DNA of 64,000 bases from Gambelia wislizenii (Eukaryota; Chordata; Lepidosauria; Squamata; Crotaphytidae): NCBI GenBank assembly GCA_030847615.1, contig JAUMIR010000002.1, forward strand, positions 113,964,309 to 114,028,308, given 5' to 3'. Below the pieces are notes generated by a model, which saw only the letters and a program-made list of their open reading frames with translations, made no database searches and was not told where the DNA came from. A program made the position numbers and the translations under genes. Shown here in pieces: positions 36,590 through 46,968 of this stretch. How positions within the stretch are numbered: the first letter of the stretch is position 1; the number at the start of each line of letters is the position of its first letter.

Positions 36590-37010
36590 CTTGAGCGCCT
36601 CCTCCGCGGGCTCTCCCGCCTTTCTCCCGCGCCCTCGGCGGCTGAGGGGAAGAAGGGGAGCCGCGCTCCCAACCTGGCCGGCGCGGTGCGGCTGCTTCTC
36701 TTCTCTCCTCTCCTCTCTTCTGGCCGTCGTGGCTTCTTCTGCCGGGCGCCTCCTTCCTGCCCAGGCGAGCCGCGGGAGGGGTGGTGCCGAAAGAGAGAGA
36801 GAAAGAGGGGGCAGGAACAGCAGCGGCGGCCGCCTCGCCTTCCCCTCCCTCCCCCGCCTCATTTCGCAGCCCGCAGTGAGGGGCTCCGTCTGCCTGCCTG
36901 CCTGCCTTGGCCGTCCGTCGCCGTCCCCGCCTCTCCCCTCCTGCGCTCTGCGCCAGGCGCTCCTCTCCGCCTTTCTCCAGCTTAGGAGCCGCCGGTGCCG
37001 CTGTCGCGGA
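36590..37010 (-). other. candidate first exon, leftward transcript
   Basis: On the minus strand, CTCAAG|GTAGGA (exon end at 36,590) is a good splice donor some 500 bp from the CCAAT/GC-box cluster at 37,085-37,099. The right edge given here is only a guess at the transcription start. An ATG at 36,860-36,862 opens a frame through the donor, but its product is low-complexity, so the exon may be untranslated. A second possible donor is GCGCAG|GTAAAG with exon end at 37,135, preceded by ATGGAGCGCAG. Confidence 0.35.
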
Positions 37011-37164
37011 AGAGCCGTGGCCGCGAGGGGGTCAGGCTCGTCCGGGAGAACAAAGCGGTCGGGGCAGCAGCAGCACCACCGGCCCGCCCGCCCGCCAATG
37101 AGGAGCCGCGGGCGGCATCAAAGGAGAGCTTTACCTGCGCTCCATCCTTGCTGAGGGCTCTCGG

Positions 37165-37270
37165 AGGGAGGGAGGGAGGGAGGGGAGAGAGAAAGAAAGA
37201 GGGAAGGAAGGAAGAGGAGGAGGAGGAGGAGAAAGGGGGCTCCTCTAAAGGCTGAGAGAGAGAGAGAGAA
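37165..37270. repeat. purine-rich GGGA/GAA/GA repeats
   Basis: Consecutive (GGGA)n, (GAAA/GGAA)n, (GGA)n and (GA)n runs inside the island, polypurine on the plus strand. Confidence 0.9.
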
Positions 37271-37720
37271 GGGGGCGTAGGGGGCGCATTGCCAACACAG
37301 AACCCATGGGGCCCCCTTTGGAAAGGGGGGCCTTCAAGGAAACCTCGCCTCCTCGTCTTTAAGGGAGGGAGTCTTCGTGGCCGCCTTTCTCTCCCCAACC
37401 CCACCCTCCGGCTGGCTCAGGCGGAGGCAAGAGGGGGGGGGAGATTGATATGGTAATAAGAGCGGGGTGGCCATACTTTCTCATTACTGTGGTAACCGAG
37501 GGGGGTAAAAAGGAGTTCAGGACAAAGGCCGCGAGCGAAGGGAACAAAACCAGTGACTGGCCCGGAACGCCCGCCACGGCTCTCCCTGGCAGCGCCTCTC
37601 CTCCCCGCTTTCTCCTGCCTGTGTGTTTTAATTGAAGGCGCCCATTTGCCAGTCACAAAGGGACAAGCCCGCTGCGGGGGGGGGGGAGAAGGGATGAGGA
37701 GGGAGGGGTCTTCTTGGCTT

Positions 37721-38157
37721 AACGCTGCCTTCCCTCAGAGCTTCCCCCTTCATAAAACATGCAGTAAGTGTCAACACCCGCAAGCTCGTTAAAGTTGCCC
37801 CACATGGCGCTTTAAAGGGAGAAATGGTGTGTATGGAGTGGGAGGGGTATGGGCTTATTGGGGGGGGGAAAGCTTTCTCTCCCCCCTGCTCCCTCTCCGA
37901 CCCACTTGCCTCCACCCACTCAACCTACCCACCCACTTGCTAGCCCAGTGGCTCTTTCCTCATCGGCCCTGTCATTCAATCCCTGCAGGCTTTTAGGCGG
38001 CTACAATGCACAGGGGGGGAGTGGGTCAGGAATAACTAACTGCACGGGTTGGCCCAACTCAGGGAGAGGGCTTGGTTCCAAACAGGAAGGTGCAGATCCA
38101 TTCATCTTTGGGGCTCCCTTCTGTGGAAGACACACCTGTAATGACAGGATAGAGCAC
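37721..38157. other. island shore, no feature recognised
   Basis: Composition falls from GC-rich to average. No exon is supported. Confidence 0.35.
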
Positions 38158-38383
38158 CAGGGTGGTGTCATGGTTTGAGTGTTGGCCTATGAATCTGGGA
38201 AGACAAGGTTCAGATCCCTGCTTGGCCATGGAAACACACTGGGTGACACTGGGCACTCTCCCATCCTCAGAGGAAGGCTATGGCAAAACTCCTGTGAACA
38301 AAACTTGCCAAGAAAACCTCATGAAAAGTTTGTCTTTTGGCCGGCATAAGTCATAAACAACTTGAAGTGGCATAATAAAATCA
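38158..38383 (+). mobile_element. CORE-SINE (MIR-like)
   Basis: A tRNA-like head (GGTGGTGTCATGGTTTGAGT, with the GGTTCAGATCC B-box), a degraded core (GGGTGACACTGGGCA), and a tail matching the other copies up to GGCATAATAAAA. Confidence 0.82.
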
Positions 38384-39155
38384 GAGTATGAAAGAAGTTG
38401 CCTTAAAACTATCCTTCTGGAGCGCTGTCAAAGTAGGGAGGGCAAACCTTGCAGTGTCACCAGCCGCTCCAATTCATAATAGACATTCATTCCCCTCTTT
38501 TACTCTGCTGTTGATGTAGGAGCAGTTGAAGTCAGTACAGGAGATGATGCCTTAGGCCTGTGGCCTGGCTGCTTTTTCAGGGTTACCATACATGACACTA
38601 TTTCTGCTCGGGGAGTTATTTAACAAGCAACACACGCAGAGTTGTTACATTGTGCTGCTGCTGTCCTTCAGTTGCCTCTTGCAGAAATATTAGCTATGTT
38701 GACTAGGACTCTTGGAAGTTGCAGCCTAGCAACATCTGGAGGGCTGCATAATTCCTACCCTTGCCTTAAGGGAACCCCCTCCCCACAAATCTTTCTCCCA
38801 ATATGTTTATTCCTTCAGTTGTGAAGAACATACCTAGCATTTCTCTAATTGCTTCATTAGATTTATATCCCGTCTTTCTCCCAAAGATGGGACTCAGGAA
38901 GACTCACAGTAATATTGATTTTTTAAAAGTGCAATTGAAACACAGAGGAAGATCAAACATTAAAACAGGATTCAATAAAAATGCCAATTTGAAACCATCT
39001 AAAACCATTTTAAAATGTTTTTGAAAAAGAAAGGAAAGCACCCAGTTAGTAACAAGCCCTGCCTTCAGCAACCAGTCAATTGCCAAACATCTATCTGTTT
39101 GGTTTTTTTTAAGTCTTTCCTTTCTGGCTGAAGAACAACAGAGAGGGGGCCTGGC
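38384..39155. other. no gene; MITE scrap
   Basis: A fragment around 38,640-38,750 (AGCAACATCTGGAGGGCTG) belongs with the MITE-like pieces noted at 3,211. A TTTATATCCCGTCTTTCTCC piece near 38,865 looks like the tail of an old LINE or SINE. Confidence 0.4.
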
Positions 39156-39368
39156 CAGGACCAGTTTAAGGAATGTTGGGGCCCCTGCAATGCTTTATTT
39201 TGGGGGCCCCATATGTTTATCAGTGTAACCTAACTCAACCTATTCACAGTACATGATATTCAGATTATTACTAATAATGTTTTTGCAGGAGGAGGGTTAT
39301 TAGGGGGCCCCCACAATGATGGGGCCCCTTGTGGATGCTGACGCCACTGGTGCCTTAAACCGGCCCTG
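39156..39368. mobile_element. hAT-like MITE with perfect 8-bp duplication
   Basis: The termini are CAGGACCAGTTTAAGG and CCTTAAACCGGCCCTG. The octamer GGCCTGGC is repeated exactly at 39,148-39,155 and 39,369-39,376. At 213 bp it cannot encode a transposase. It is the short relative of the 3.5 kb element at 40,443. Confidence 0.92.
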
Positions 39369-39489
39369 GGCCTGGCCAGGAAATTCCACAGCCTAGGCAC
39401 TCCTCTCTTCTCTTTCTAACATCCCATGCAATACATTCTACATCCCTGATATTTCAGAACAAAAGCCAATCCTGATTTTAAAAAAAGTT

Positions 39490-39672
39490 AGACAAGAGCT
39501 TACATATAACTGCTTAGAAGAGTGATGGACTCTCCTGCTTTGGAGGGCTTTGAACAGAGGTTAGATGGGCATCTTTCAGGAGTGCTTTAGTTATGTATGC
39601 CTGTATGGCAAGGGATTGGTCTAGATGACCCTTGTGGATCCTTTTGGCTCTAAGATTCTATGATTCTATGAA
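39490..39672 (+). mobile_element. CR1 LINE 3' UTR fragment
   Basis: It contains AGGTTAGATGGGCATCTTTC and GATTGGTCTAGATGACC and ends in tandem ATTCTATG units, the CR1 3' signature. Confidence 0.85.
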
Positions 39673-40557
39673 ATACCTTGCACATGTACAGTTTTGAAAA
39701 TGCGTATCAATAATACATATATTTAAATAGCACAGTCATCATGATTAAAGGCAGAAAATGGATCTTGCTTCCTTTCTTCTACTCTGATGCTAAACACATT
39801 TCCTTGGGACTAAGTTCTATTTTGTGACAGAATAACATTATATTTTTCAACTACAATTAGCATCTTTAACCATCTGTACATCCCCCCACATACCCTCTGA
39901 CTCCATATTTTTAAAAAACAGAAAACGATACAGTGGCAAGCAGCATCAGCCCTACTAAGCCCTTGCATGCCTATGTTGGCACAAATACTGATGCTCAGGG
40001 CTTGTTACTTTCCCCCTATCAACTGCTGCACCACATTGCAAACACTAACTTTGTTGTGTTGTGCTAGCCATGTTGCACATGTGTACAACTGATAGAAGCC
40101 TGTTGCCAAATCAGAAAGGGGTGTTTCATCCTGCTGCACATTCTCTTTCCAAACTATACCTATACTTTAAGGCAAGCTAGGTTAAAAACATGAACAGATT
40201 CTCTCTTTTTCACTCTGCTTACCAATTAATGTTAGGGTTTAGACAAGATAGGGCAAATGGACTGAGTACAATGCTATTCTCTTTATATAAAGGACATCTT
40301 TATTTATAAAAAGTCTGAACACACAACTCCTATGGCGGTTAACTGCAGTATAGATATTTGCTCTGTTGGGTCTGAAACAGAGCAAATGAAACAATGAAGT
40401 GCCCTGTGTCACCTTACAAACCAAAACTTTCATGCTCGCAAACAGGGCTGGTTTAAGGAATTTTGGGGTCCCCTGCAATGCTTTACTTTCGGGCCCCCAT
40501 ATGTTTTTCTCAGATCAATGTAACCTAACCTATTCACCGTACAGGATGTTCAGATTA

Positions 40558-40794
40558 TAGTAGGACCCCTGTATCCATGGATTCATTATCCATGGGGCAC
40601 AAAACAGCACACCTACCATAGAATCTTCCTAGAAAATGTGTCTTCCCTAGCCCTTTTCTAGGCCCTCCAAGGCAACTCTATGGTATTTTAAACCAGAACT
40701 CCCATTATTTTCAATGGCGTTCACTATTATTCATGGTTTTCAGAATCCACGCCCCCCCCCGAACCAATCCCAGTGGATAAGAGGGGCCTACTAT
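40558..40794. mobile_element. Tigger-type MITE nested in the hAT element
   Basis: Ends TAGTAGGACCCCTGTATCC and GGATAAGAGGGGCCTACTA are inverted repeats. The interior has AGGCCCTCCAAGGCAACTCT, as in the elements at 8,452 and 46,632. It breaks the hAT sequence at CAGATTAT. Confidence 0.7.
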
Positions 40795-40834
40795 ATTACA
40801 TAATTTGCCACCAATAATTTAGTTTAAAAAATAT

Positions 40835-41008
40835 ATAGAATCATAGAATCATAGAATTGTACAGTTGGAAGAGACCACGAGGGCCATCCAGTCCAACCCC
40901 CTGCCACGCAGGAAATCACGATCAAAGCATCCCCGACAGATGGCAATCCAGTCTCTGTTTAAAGACCTCCAAGGAAGGAGACCCCACCACGCTCCGAGGG
41001 AGTGTGAA
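40835..41008 (-). mobile_element. CR1 LINE 3' end fragment
   Basis: Begins with tandem ATCATAGA units, then GTTGGAAGAGACC and CCAACCCCCTGCC. Cut at GGGAGTGTG. Confidence 0.88.
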
Positions 41009-41147
41009 GCAGCATCCTGGTTTATTCTTCTGCCTGATTCACAGGAAGGAGTACACAAACCCAAGACGTTGCTCAGGATCCTTTATGCTCATTAACAGAG
41101 GGCAAAAGAATTATTCAATGGTATCTATCAACCCTCTCCCCATAACA

Positions 41148-41182
41148 AAATAAATAAATAAACTAAATAAATAAATAAATAA
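41148..41182. repeat. (AAAT)n microsatellite
   Basis: About eight AAAT units with one AACT interruption. Confidence 0.9.
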
Positions 41183-41638
41183 TCAAGAACTCAAAGGCAT
41201 TGACAGGATCCAACTCAGCTTCATCACTACCATTTGCAACAGTGACACCTGAATATAAAAAAAGACACTGCATTCCAACATTAGATGTTTTGAAGCTAAG
41301 CCACCTTGAGCCCCAAATTGGACATAGAACTCCACTCTAGTCTCCAGCCTACCAATTTGCAACATTTTGGCTAGTCATGTCCCAGAGATCCTCTGAAATT
41401 TGGGGTGAGGTTGGTGGTGGTGAAATGAAGTGCCCTCACATAGCTACAACTAGCTGAAACATACACAGGAACGTTCAGGAAAGTGTGGTATTGGTGGCTG
41501 TTTGGCAGAATCACATAAGGAATACAAGAAATGGAAGATCAAGAGAAAGTACTTTTCAGTTTCAAAATTAGCTAGTTTCTTTGGAGTTTGGGACTGTCCC
41601 ACAGAAGAAAGCAAAGCTCTATAAAACCATATATGTGT

Positions 41639-41662
41639 ACACACACACACACACACACACAC
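41639..41662. repeat. (CA)n microsatellite
   Basis: About twelve CA units close to the WDR77-like exon. Confidence 0.9.
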
Positions 41663-41736
41663 GTATCTCCATGGGATCCAGGCCATTACCAGCAAACCAT
41701 AAAACATTTCACATTACAGGATTTTTGTACACTCAC

Positions 41737-41937
41737 CTGAATCTGAAGCTACCAAGATGCCTTTATCTGCAACCCATTTCAGATCTGCTATTCCAGCTTC
41801 TGTTTGAACTCCAGCAGAGCAAAAGCCTTCATTAGGAGCTTTAGATGAATCCTTGAACACCCAAATGGAACCTACCCAGCAACGTCCACTCAAACTGGAT
41901 GCTCCCAGGAGCAATGAACCATCTGTCCGGTAGTGGG
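41737..41937 (-). CDS. WDR77: WDR77/MEP50-like single coding exon, probably captured
   Basis: The minus strand encodes an uninterrupted stretch containing [31 protein letters not shown] and GILVASDSG. From memory this is the N-terminal part of the WD-repeat propeller of WDR77 (MEP50), the WD40 cofactor of the arginine methyltransferase PRMT5 in the methylosome, with no length change. The exon ends TCAG|GTGAGT, a strong donor at the expected place. It starts after ATAATAG, an AG acceptor with a poor pyrimidine tract. It is 201 nt long with phase 1 at both ends, so it could be spliced into another transcript without shifting frame. No first exon, promoter or later WDR77 exon is seen nearby, and the exon lies inside the element at 40,443-43,950. 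It is therefore more likely a transposon-captured copy than the working gene, though its intact frame implies either recent capture or selection. Confidence 0.8.
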
Positions 41938-42059
41938 CTATTATAGGCACTAACATAATATTTTTTGCTTATTAACAATTAATGTAATGGTGTAGATTTC
42001 CTCAAAGAAAATAAAGAGTAGACTACAAGCTAAACATGAGTTAGCAGTGTGATGCAACA

Positions 42060-42647
42060 GCAAAAAATGCCAATGCAATTCTAGGCTGCATTAATAGGAG
42101 TAGTGTCTAGATCAAGGGAAGTAATAGTATCACTCCATTCTGCTTTGGTCAGACCTCACCTGGAATAGCGTTTCCAATTCTGGGCACAACAATTCAAGAA
42201 AGATACTGAGAAGGATGGTGCGAGGTCTGGAAGCCATTACGCCCTATGAGGAACGGCTTAGGGAGCTGGGTATGCTTAGCCTGGAGAAGAGAAGGTTGAG
42301 AGGGGACATGATAGCCATGTTTAAGTATTTGAAGGAATGTCATACCGAGGATGGAGCAAGCTTGTTTTCTGCTGCTCCAGAGACAAGGACATGGAGCAAT
42401 CAACTCAGACTACAGGAAAAGAGAATCCACCTAAACATTAGGAAGAACTTCCTGACAGTAAGAGCTGTTTGGAAGTGGAATACACTGCCTTGGAGTGTGG
42501 TGGAGTCTCCTTCTTTGGGTTTTTTTAAACATAGGTTGGATGGCCATCTGTCAGGAATGCTTGGATTGTGTGTTCCTGCAGGGCAGAAGCCGATCGGATG
42601 GAATCGCTGTTGGGGTCCCTCCCAGCCCTATGATTCTATGATTCTAG
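42060..42647 (+). mobile_element. CR1 LINE 3' end with ORF2 C-terminus
   Basis: It carries the end of ORF2 (readable pieces RLRELGMLSLEKRRLRGDM and KNFLTVRAVWKWNTLP), then the 3' UTR and terminal TATGATTCTATGATTCT at 42,629-42,646. A frame of 147 codons is open across the coding end. It is 5' truncated, as usual for LINEs. Confidence 0.9.
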
Positions 42648-42759
42648 GCTGCATTTAGAGCCTGGGAAAGTTACTCTTGGATTACACCTCCCAGAATCCT
42701 CCTGCCAGCACCCTTCTCAAGGTCTGGTTGCATTGTTCCTTTTCCAGCATTGTGTAGCC

Positions 42760-43111
42760 CAGTGGTTCTTAACTTGGGGTCTGCAATGTCCTCACAGGGG
42801 GTCCACAAAGGCTTGAAGGCTGCTTGGCCCACCTCCTCCCTGTAGTGGAGTAGCCACATGACAGGAACCAAGGCAAAGGCTGGCTGGCTTGGCCTGCACA
42901 TTGCTATTCAATCCACTCCAGCCACAAACTTGCAGGAAGAAGCAAGAGTGTCTCTGAGGGAAAGTTTAATGGATGGTGTAATTGTATTGTTGTTCTTGTT
43001 AGCTATTATTATTAGCTATTATTATTAGGCTTTTAAATCTTGAGTTAAGTCTTGGGGCAACAAAAGATATTTAAAGGGGGTCCCTGGTAAAGAAAAGGTT
43101 AACAACCACTG
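42760..43111. mobile_element. hAT-type element, CAGTGGTTCTTAAC termini
   Basis: CAGTGGTTCTTAAC at the left and GTTAACAACCACTG at the right are inverted, like the Charlie/MER-type hAT elements of amniotes. Flanking octamers TGTAGCC(C) and TTCTAGGC agree only partly, so it is old. An AATAATAATT stretch is inside. Confidence 0.7.
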
Positions 43112-43243
43112 TTCTAGGCCAATGCCTCTCACATAACACTAAAGCGATACTGGTGTTTTAGTGACAACAATAAAACCATTGTTCCCAGTAATATTGCTCC
43201 AAATTTTTCTTTATATTCTTTATATTCTTCTGTTAAAAGAGCT

Positions 43244-43471
43244 AGAGTGTTGTAGAAGTTTCAGCATTGCCCTATGACTGTGGAGACCAGGGTTTGAATC
43301 CTTACTCAGCCATGAATACCCACTGGCTGACCTTGGGCAAGTCACACTCTCTCAGCCTCAAAGGAAGTCAAAGGCAGACCCCCCTTTGAACAAACCTTCC
43401 CTAGAAAACCCCATGGTAGGTTGGCCTTACTCAGAAATGACTTGAAGGCACCTAGGCAAACACACAAATTT
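43244..43471 (+). mobile_element. CORE-SINE (MIR-like), head degraded
   Basis: Contains GGAGACCAGGGTTTGAATCC, GACCTTGGGCAAGTCACACT and ACTTGAAGGCACCTAGGC. Confidence 0.82.
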
Positions 43472-43597
43472 CTTTTGCAGGCTGAACTCAGTTGGCAGCA
43501 AGGGGAGGAAGCTGAAGAAGACCAAGGGGGAAAGGGAGGGGAGGGGAACCAAGACATGTTAAAAGCAGCTGGAAAGATGGGCTGGAGGGGATCTATG

Positions 43598-43640
43598 TGC
43601 AAGGAAGGAAAGGAAAGGAAAGAAAGAAAGAAAGAAAGAA
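43598..43640. repeat. (GGAAA)n/(GAAA)n microsatellite
   Basis: Tandem GGAAA then GAAA units. A complementary (CTTT)n run follows at about 43,725-43,750, so the pair could fold. Confidence 0.9.
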
Positions 43641-43958
43641 GCCCTTTCTGAGGGAGACAACCTTCAAATTCCCTGTCTCTCACACACACACTCACCCTCT
43701 CCTTCTGCCATGGGGGGTTGCTGTTTCTTTCTCTTTCTCTTTCTCTTTAGTTTTGGAGAGGCTGTTTTGTTTGTTTTGTTTAGAAAAAAAGCCAGCAAGA
43801 GGTTTTTGGAGGAGGAGGGTAAGAGGGGGCTCCTCCCGGCTGTCTCCTGGCTGTCTCCTTCGTCAGATTAAGGAGGCCAACACGGGGTCCTCTCTTGACC
43901 TCGGGGCCCCCTGCCAATGCTGATTTGGCAGACAGGTTAAACCGGCCCTGCTCGCAAA

Positions 43959-44366
43959 TTAATCATAGGGTTGGAAGAGACCACAAGGGCCATTCAGTCA
44001 AACCCCATACTTTGCAGGAATAAAAAAATCAAAAAATTCCCAACAGATAGCCATCTTGCCTCTGTTTAAAAACCTCCAAAGAAAGAGACTCCACCACACT
44101 ATGAGACAGTGTATTCCACTTCTGCACAGCTCTTACTGTCAGGATGTTCTTCCTAATGTTTAGATGGAATCTCTTTTCCTATAGTTTGAGTCCATTGCTC
44201 CATGTCCTAGTCTCTGGAGCAGCAGAAAACAAGCTTGCTCCATCCTCAGTATGACATCCCTTCAAATATTTAAACATGGCTCTCATGTCCCCTCTTAACC
44301 TTCTCTTCCCCAGACTAAAGATACCCAGCTCCCTAAGCCACTCCTCAAAAACTTTCCATGCGGAAA
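43959..44366 (-). mobile_element. CR1 LINE 3' end
   Basis: Minus-strand CR1 from the terminal ATCATAGGGTTGG, next to the hAT duplication, through the ORF2 C-terminal region to CTTAGGGAGCTGGGTATC. The terminal repeat is short here. Confidence 0.88.
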
Positions 44367-45536
44367 CTTTGTCATACCTGACAGTGGATTACATTCACAA
44401 ATACATTTTTTTTTTGTTTCTTGCCCAACTGTGAATGAATCTAGTCCTAAATGGGCATGTTGCTGCCATTAGAATAACATATCCAGGCATCTCTGCTGAG
44501 AGCATAGGTGTGACTGCTCTTCCCACTCTAAGGTGGAAATCATTAGTGGAAACACTACACTGTCAATGCCCATACTCTGAATGGTTGTGATATGACCAGA
44601 AAAATGTAGACGATCTAAACAACAATTCCTATATCACTTTTACAAATACACATCCAGAGTAATCCTAAGAATGCTTACTCCAATGTCAGATCTGGCTGAG
44701 TTCATGAGAACATTGTCAGTATATTAATGTGTTATTTCAAGATATACTTAAGCTTAGAATATGCTGAATAGATAAGAGAAAAATAAATGCTACACAAACC
44801 CATCATTCCATTATTTTCCACTAGTAAAGATATTTTAAAATACCTATATTAAATAAACCATCCATTCTTTTTACAAAAATGGATTTTAGGAAGCACCAAA
44901 TATGTGGTTCAGAACATAATTTGCACAGGAGTAAAAATTACATATGGTACTTACTAGTCACCAGTTGTGTGGTTTCTGTTAGGGAGCATTTTTGGTTGCA
45001 GATACACTCTGCTTTTGCAGTGAGGAGTGGCTCTCTGTAAACTTTGTCCTTCATCTCATGTGCTCAAAGGGTATGTGTAGAGATGTACTCTGCCACCCGG
45101 TTTTCCCCAGTGTCACCTGCATCCAAGAAGATGAGACTGATGGAACTGCGGCCGCACACTTGAAGTGCATCTCTAAGTATGAAAAAAAAATATTCTCCTT
45201 TTACAGCACAGGCTCTTGACCCATTCTTTTTTGGGTCTCCTGCTTCCAGTGTACAGTACATGTGTACAGTACATCTGTATGGATCAAAACAAAAAGCTGG
45301 GGGCCTCCATGTTGTGCTGAGATTTGGGAAGGTAAGGACTGCTGATTTCTGCTTAGGTACAGAGGTATGTCTATGAAAAAGGGGCATTAATTGCATTCAC
45401 AACATATTATTGGCATTATCTCCTTTTTCATGAACTTATAGGGGGAACTATAACTCACTTTCAGACCACATGCTTTCCATGGAGAAACCCCTGGCATTTC
45501 CTAGATCCTAGAGAGCTGCTGAGAATTAGCATAGGT
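44367..45536. other. no confident gene
   Basis: A plus-strand frame at 44,992-45,219 is preceded by a CTTTTGCAG acceptor-like site (about 45,012-45,020) and contains AAAG|GTATGTG (about 45,067). The encoded peptide has no family resemblance I can name. It is noted only as a weak exon candidate. Confidence 0.25.
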
Positions 45537-45730
45537 CAGTGTTTCTTAAGCTATCTGATGTGGGGGACTGACAGGATCCCCTCCCCTGCAATGTGTGCCA
45601 GGAACCTGCATTCTATTTGTGTGCATTGGCTGTACGTGGATCTTTTTTTTCTTGGAAACTCACCACAGACTGGCAGCCAATAGCTTGCAGACCAACACTG
45701 GTCCATGGACCACCACTTTGAGTAGCACTG
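45537..45730. mobile_element. hAT-type MITE (old)
   Basis: CAGTGTTTCTTAAGC at the left pairs with TTTGAGTAGCACTG at the right. The interior (CCAACACTGGTCCATGGACC) is typical of amniote MER/Charlie-like MITEs. Confidence 0.6.
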
Positions 45731-46631
45731 GTGTAGTCAACATTGCACTAAATGGACCAATGGCCTGATTTGTTAAAAAGGCAGCTACCTGTGTTAATTA
45801 CAACCTTGTTAATTTAGCAGTATAATAACTATTTTTAGATAATCATATAACACTGGAGAAGTTCAGCTATACAGTTTACCTTTGATACTTTTAAGTTTAC
45901 TGCTTTTAAGGAATCCACCCCTTATATCTGGGGTACTTTGTTAATTGTGTTTTCATTGGAGAAGGATTAAAGTTGTGCATTCAGAAGAGGAGGGACATCC
46001 AGACCTGCTTCAGGTACCAAAGCTAAAAGAACTAAACCATGAAACACCTGGGGATATCATTGACATGCTTCGCCCCTGGGCACCATAATTCTCCTTATCT
46101 AATGATGTTTGGATGGCTGCAGGCTCTCCTCTGATTCTGCCTAGCGACTAATTCTGACCTATATTTGCCAGTTTGAACATGTCAGCAACTTCCTTCCTGG
46201 AGACCAAATGAGAGAAATGCTACAGGTATGAGGTGATGAGCAGGCAGGTAGTGTCCACTGTCTTTAGTCTATTAATAATAATGCCCTAGGAAGTGTTAAG
46301 GAAAGCAATGAAATAATAATGCAAAGGACTGCAAGAAAATCAGTGAACCAAATCTGATTGGAGTGCCCTGGGTTGGCATATTCAATAAGTCTATGGCCTG
46401 GTTCAATGTACATTTCTGGCTCGTTAAGCTATAAAGTAAACCATAGGTTAGCAAATTGGGAGTGAACTCTCCCCCATGCTTTCCCCTGTCTCCTCCTCTC
46501 ATAAACAAACTTCAGCATGTTGATCTGAAATGGCAAACTCTAATTTAATATCAGTTTATTAACCAGGATTTCAAGCTGCATGTCAACTGTGGGAGCCAGA
46601 TATATCAGGGAAGTGTAGTTCTCACTAAGAC
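45731..46631. other. no feature recognised
   Basis: AT-rich sequence without exon or repeat signature. Confidence 0.35.
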
Positions 46632-46968
46632 TACAGCTTGCCCACTGTATCTGTGGGAGATACATTCCTGGACTTACCACAGGTACGTGAAACCAAGTAT
46701 AATAGCAAACTGCCATAGAATCACACTGGAGGGCCTAGAAAATGCCTAGAGAGGATTCCTCTCTGGACATCTAGAACGACTCTATGGTCAGCTTCCAGTG
46801 AAAGTTAACCGTAGAGTCATGCTGGACGAGCTCCTAGTGTCAAGAGACATCCCCTCCAGCATGTCTCTATGGTCCTCATGATGCCTAAACAGACCATCCC
46901 CTCCTCCGATCGCAAGTAAGTGAAATTGCGGGTACTGATTCTGCATAAAAGGGAAGGGGTGACCTGTA
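46632..46968. mobile_element. Tigger-type MITE
   Basis: It begins TACAGCTTGCCCACTGTATC and ends GGGGTGACCTGTA, with TA at both edges. The interior holds the inverted pairs ACGACTCTATGG / CCGTAGAGTCAT and GGGCCTAGAAAATGCC, as in 8,452-8,835. Confidence 0.65.

Larger units (their letters stand above)
35390..37720. promoter_or_regulatory. CpG-island promoter, TATA-less
   Basis: For about 2.3 kb the sequence is very GC-rich and keeps its CpG dinucleotides, while the surrounding DNA is AT-rich and CpG-poor. That is the signature of an unmethylated vertebrate promoter. GC-box cores (CCCGCC and GGGCGG types) are frequent. A CCAAT box lies at 37,095-37,099 next to a run of CCCGCCCGCC. No TATA box is evident. 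Long frames on both strands (up to 316 codons) are low-complexity Arg/Pro/Gly/Ser frames, as expected by chance in GC-rich DNA with few stops. The gene served is not identified. Confidence 0.88.
40443..43950. mobile_element. 3.5 kb hAT-like element carrying foreign DNA
   Basis: The left end CAGGGCTGGTTTAAGG and right end GGTTAAACCGGCCCTG are the termini of the short MITEs at 26,623 and 39,156. The octamer CTCGCAAA is repeated exactly at 40,435-40,442 and 43,951-43,958, so both ends belong to one insertion event. The first 115 bp and last 50 bp align with the short copies. The interior is different and holds a Tigger-like MITE, two CR1 pieces, a second hAT-type element, a CORE-SINE, microsatellites and a WDR77-like exon. 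No transposase is visible, so it was presumably mobilised in trans. Confidence 0.82.

Noticed and set aside
35387..37404. Long open frames on both strands (up to 316 codons) in the CpG island
   Set aside because: They overlap each other in several frames and encode low-complexity Arg/Pro/Gly/Ser sequence. GC-rich DNA has few stop codons, so such frames arise by chance.
41737..41937. Proof that the functional WDR77 gene lies here
   Set aside because: No other exon or CpG promoter of WDR77 is seen on the correct side, and the exon is enclosed by a transposon with a target duplication.
43598..43750. CRISPR-like repeat array
   Set aside because: Simple GAAA and CTTT microsatellites without spacers, in a vertebrate genome.
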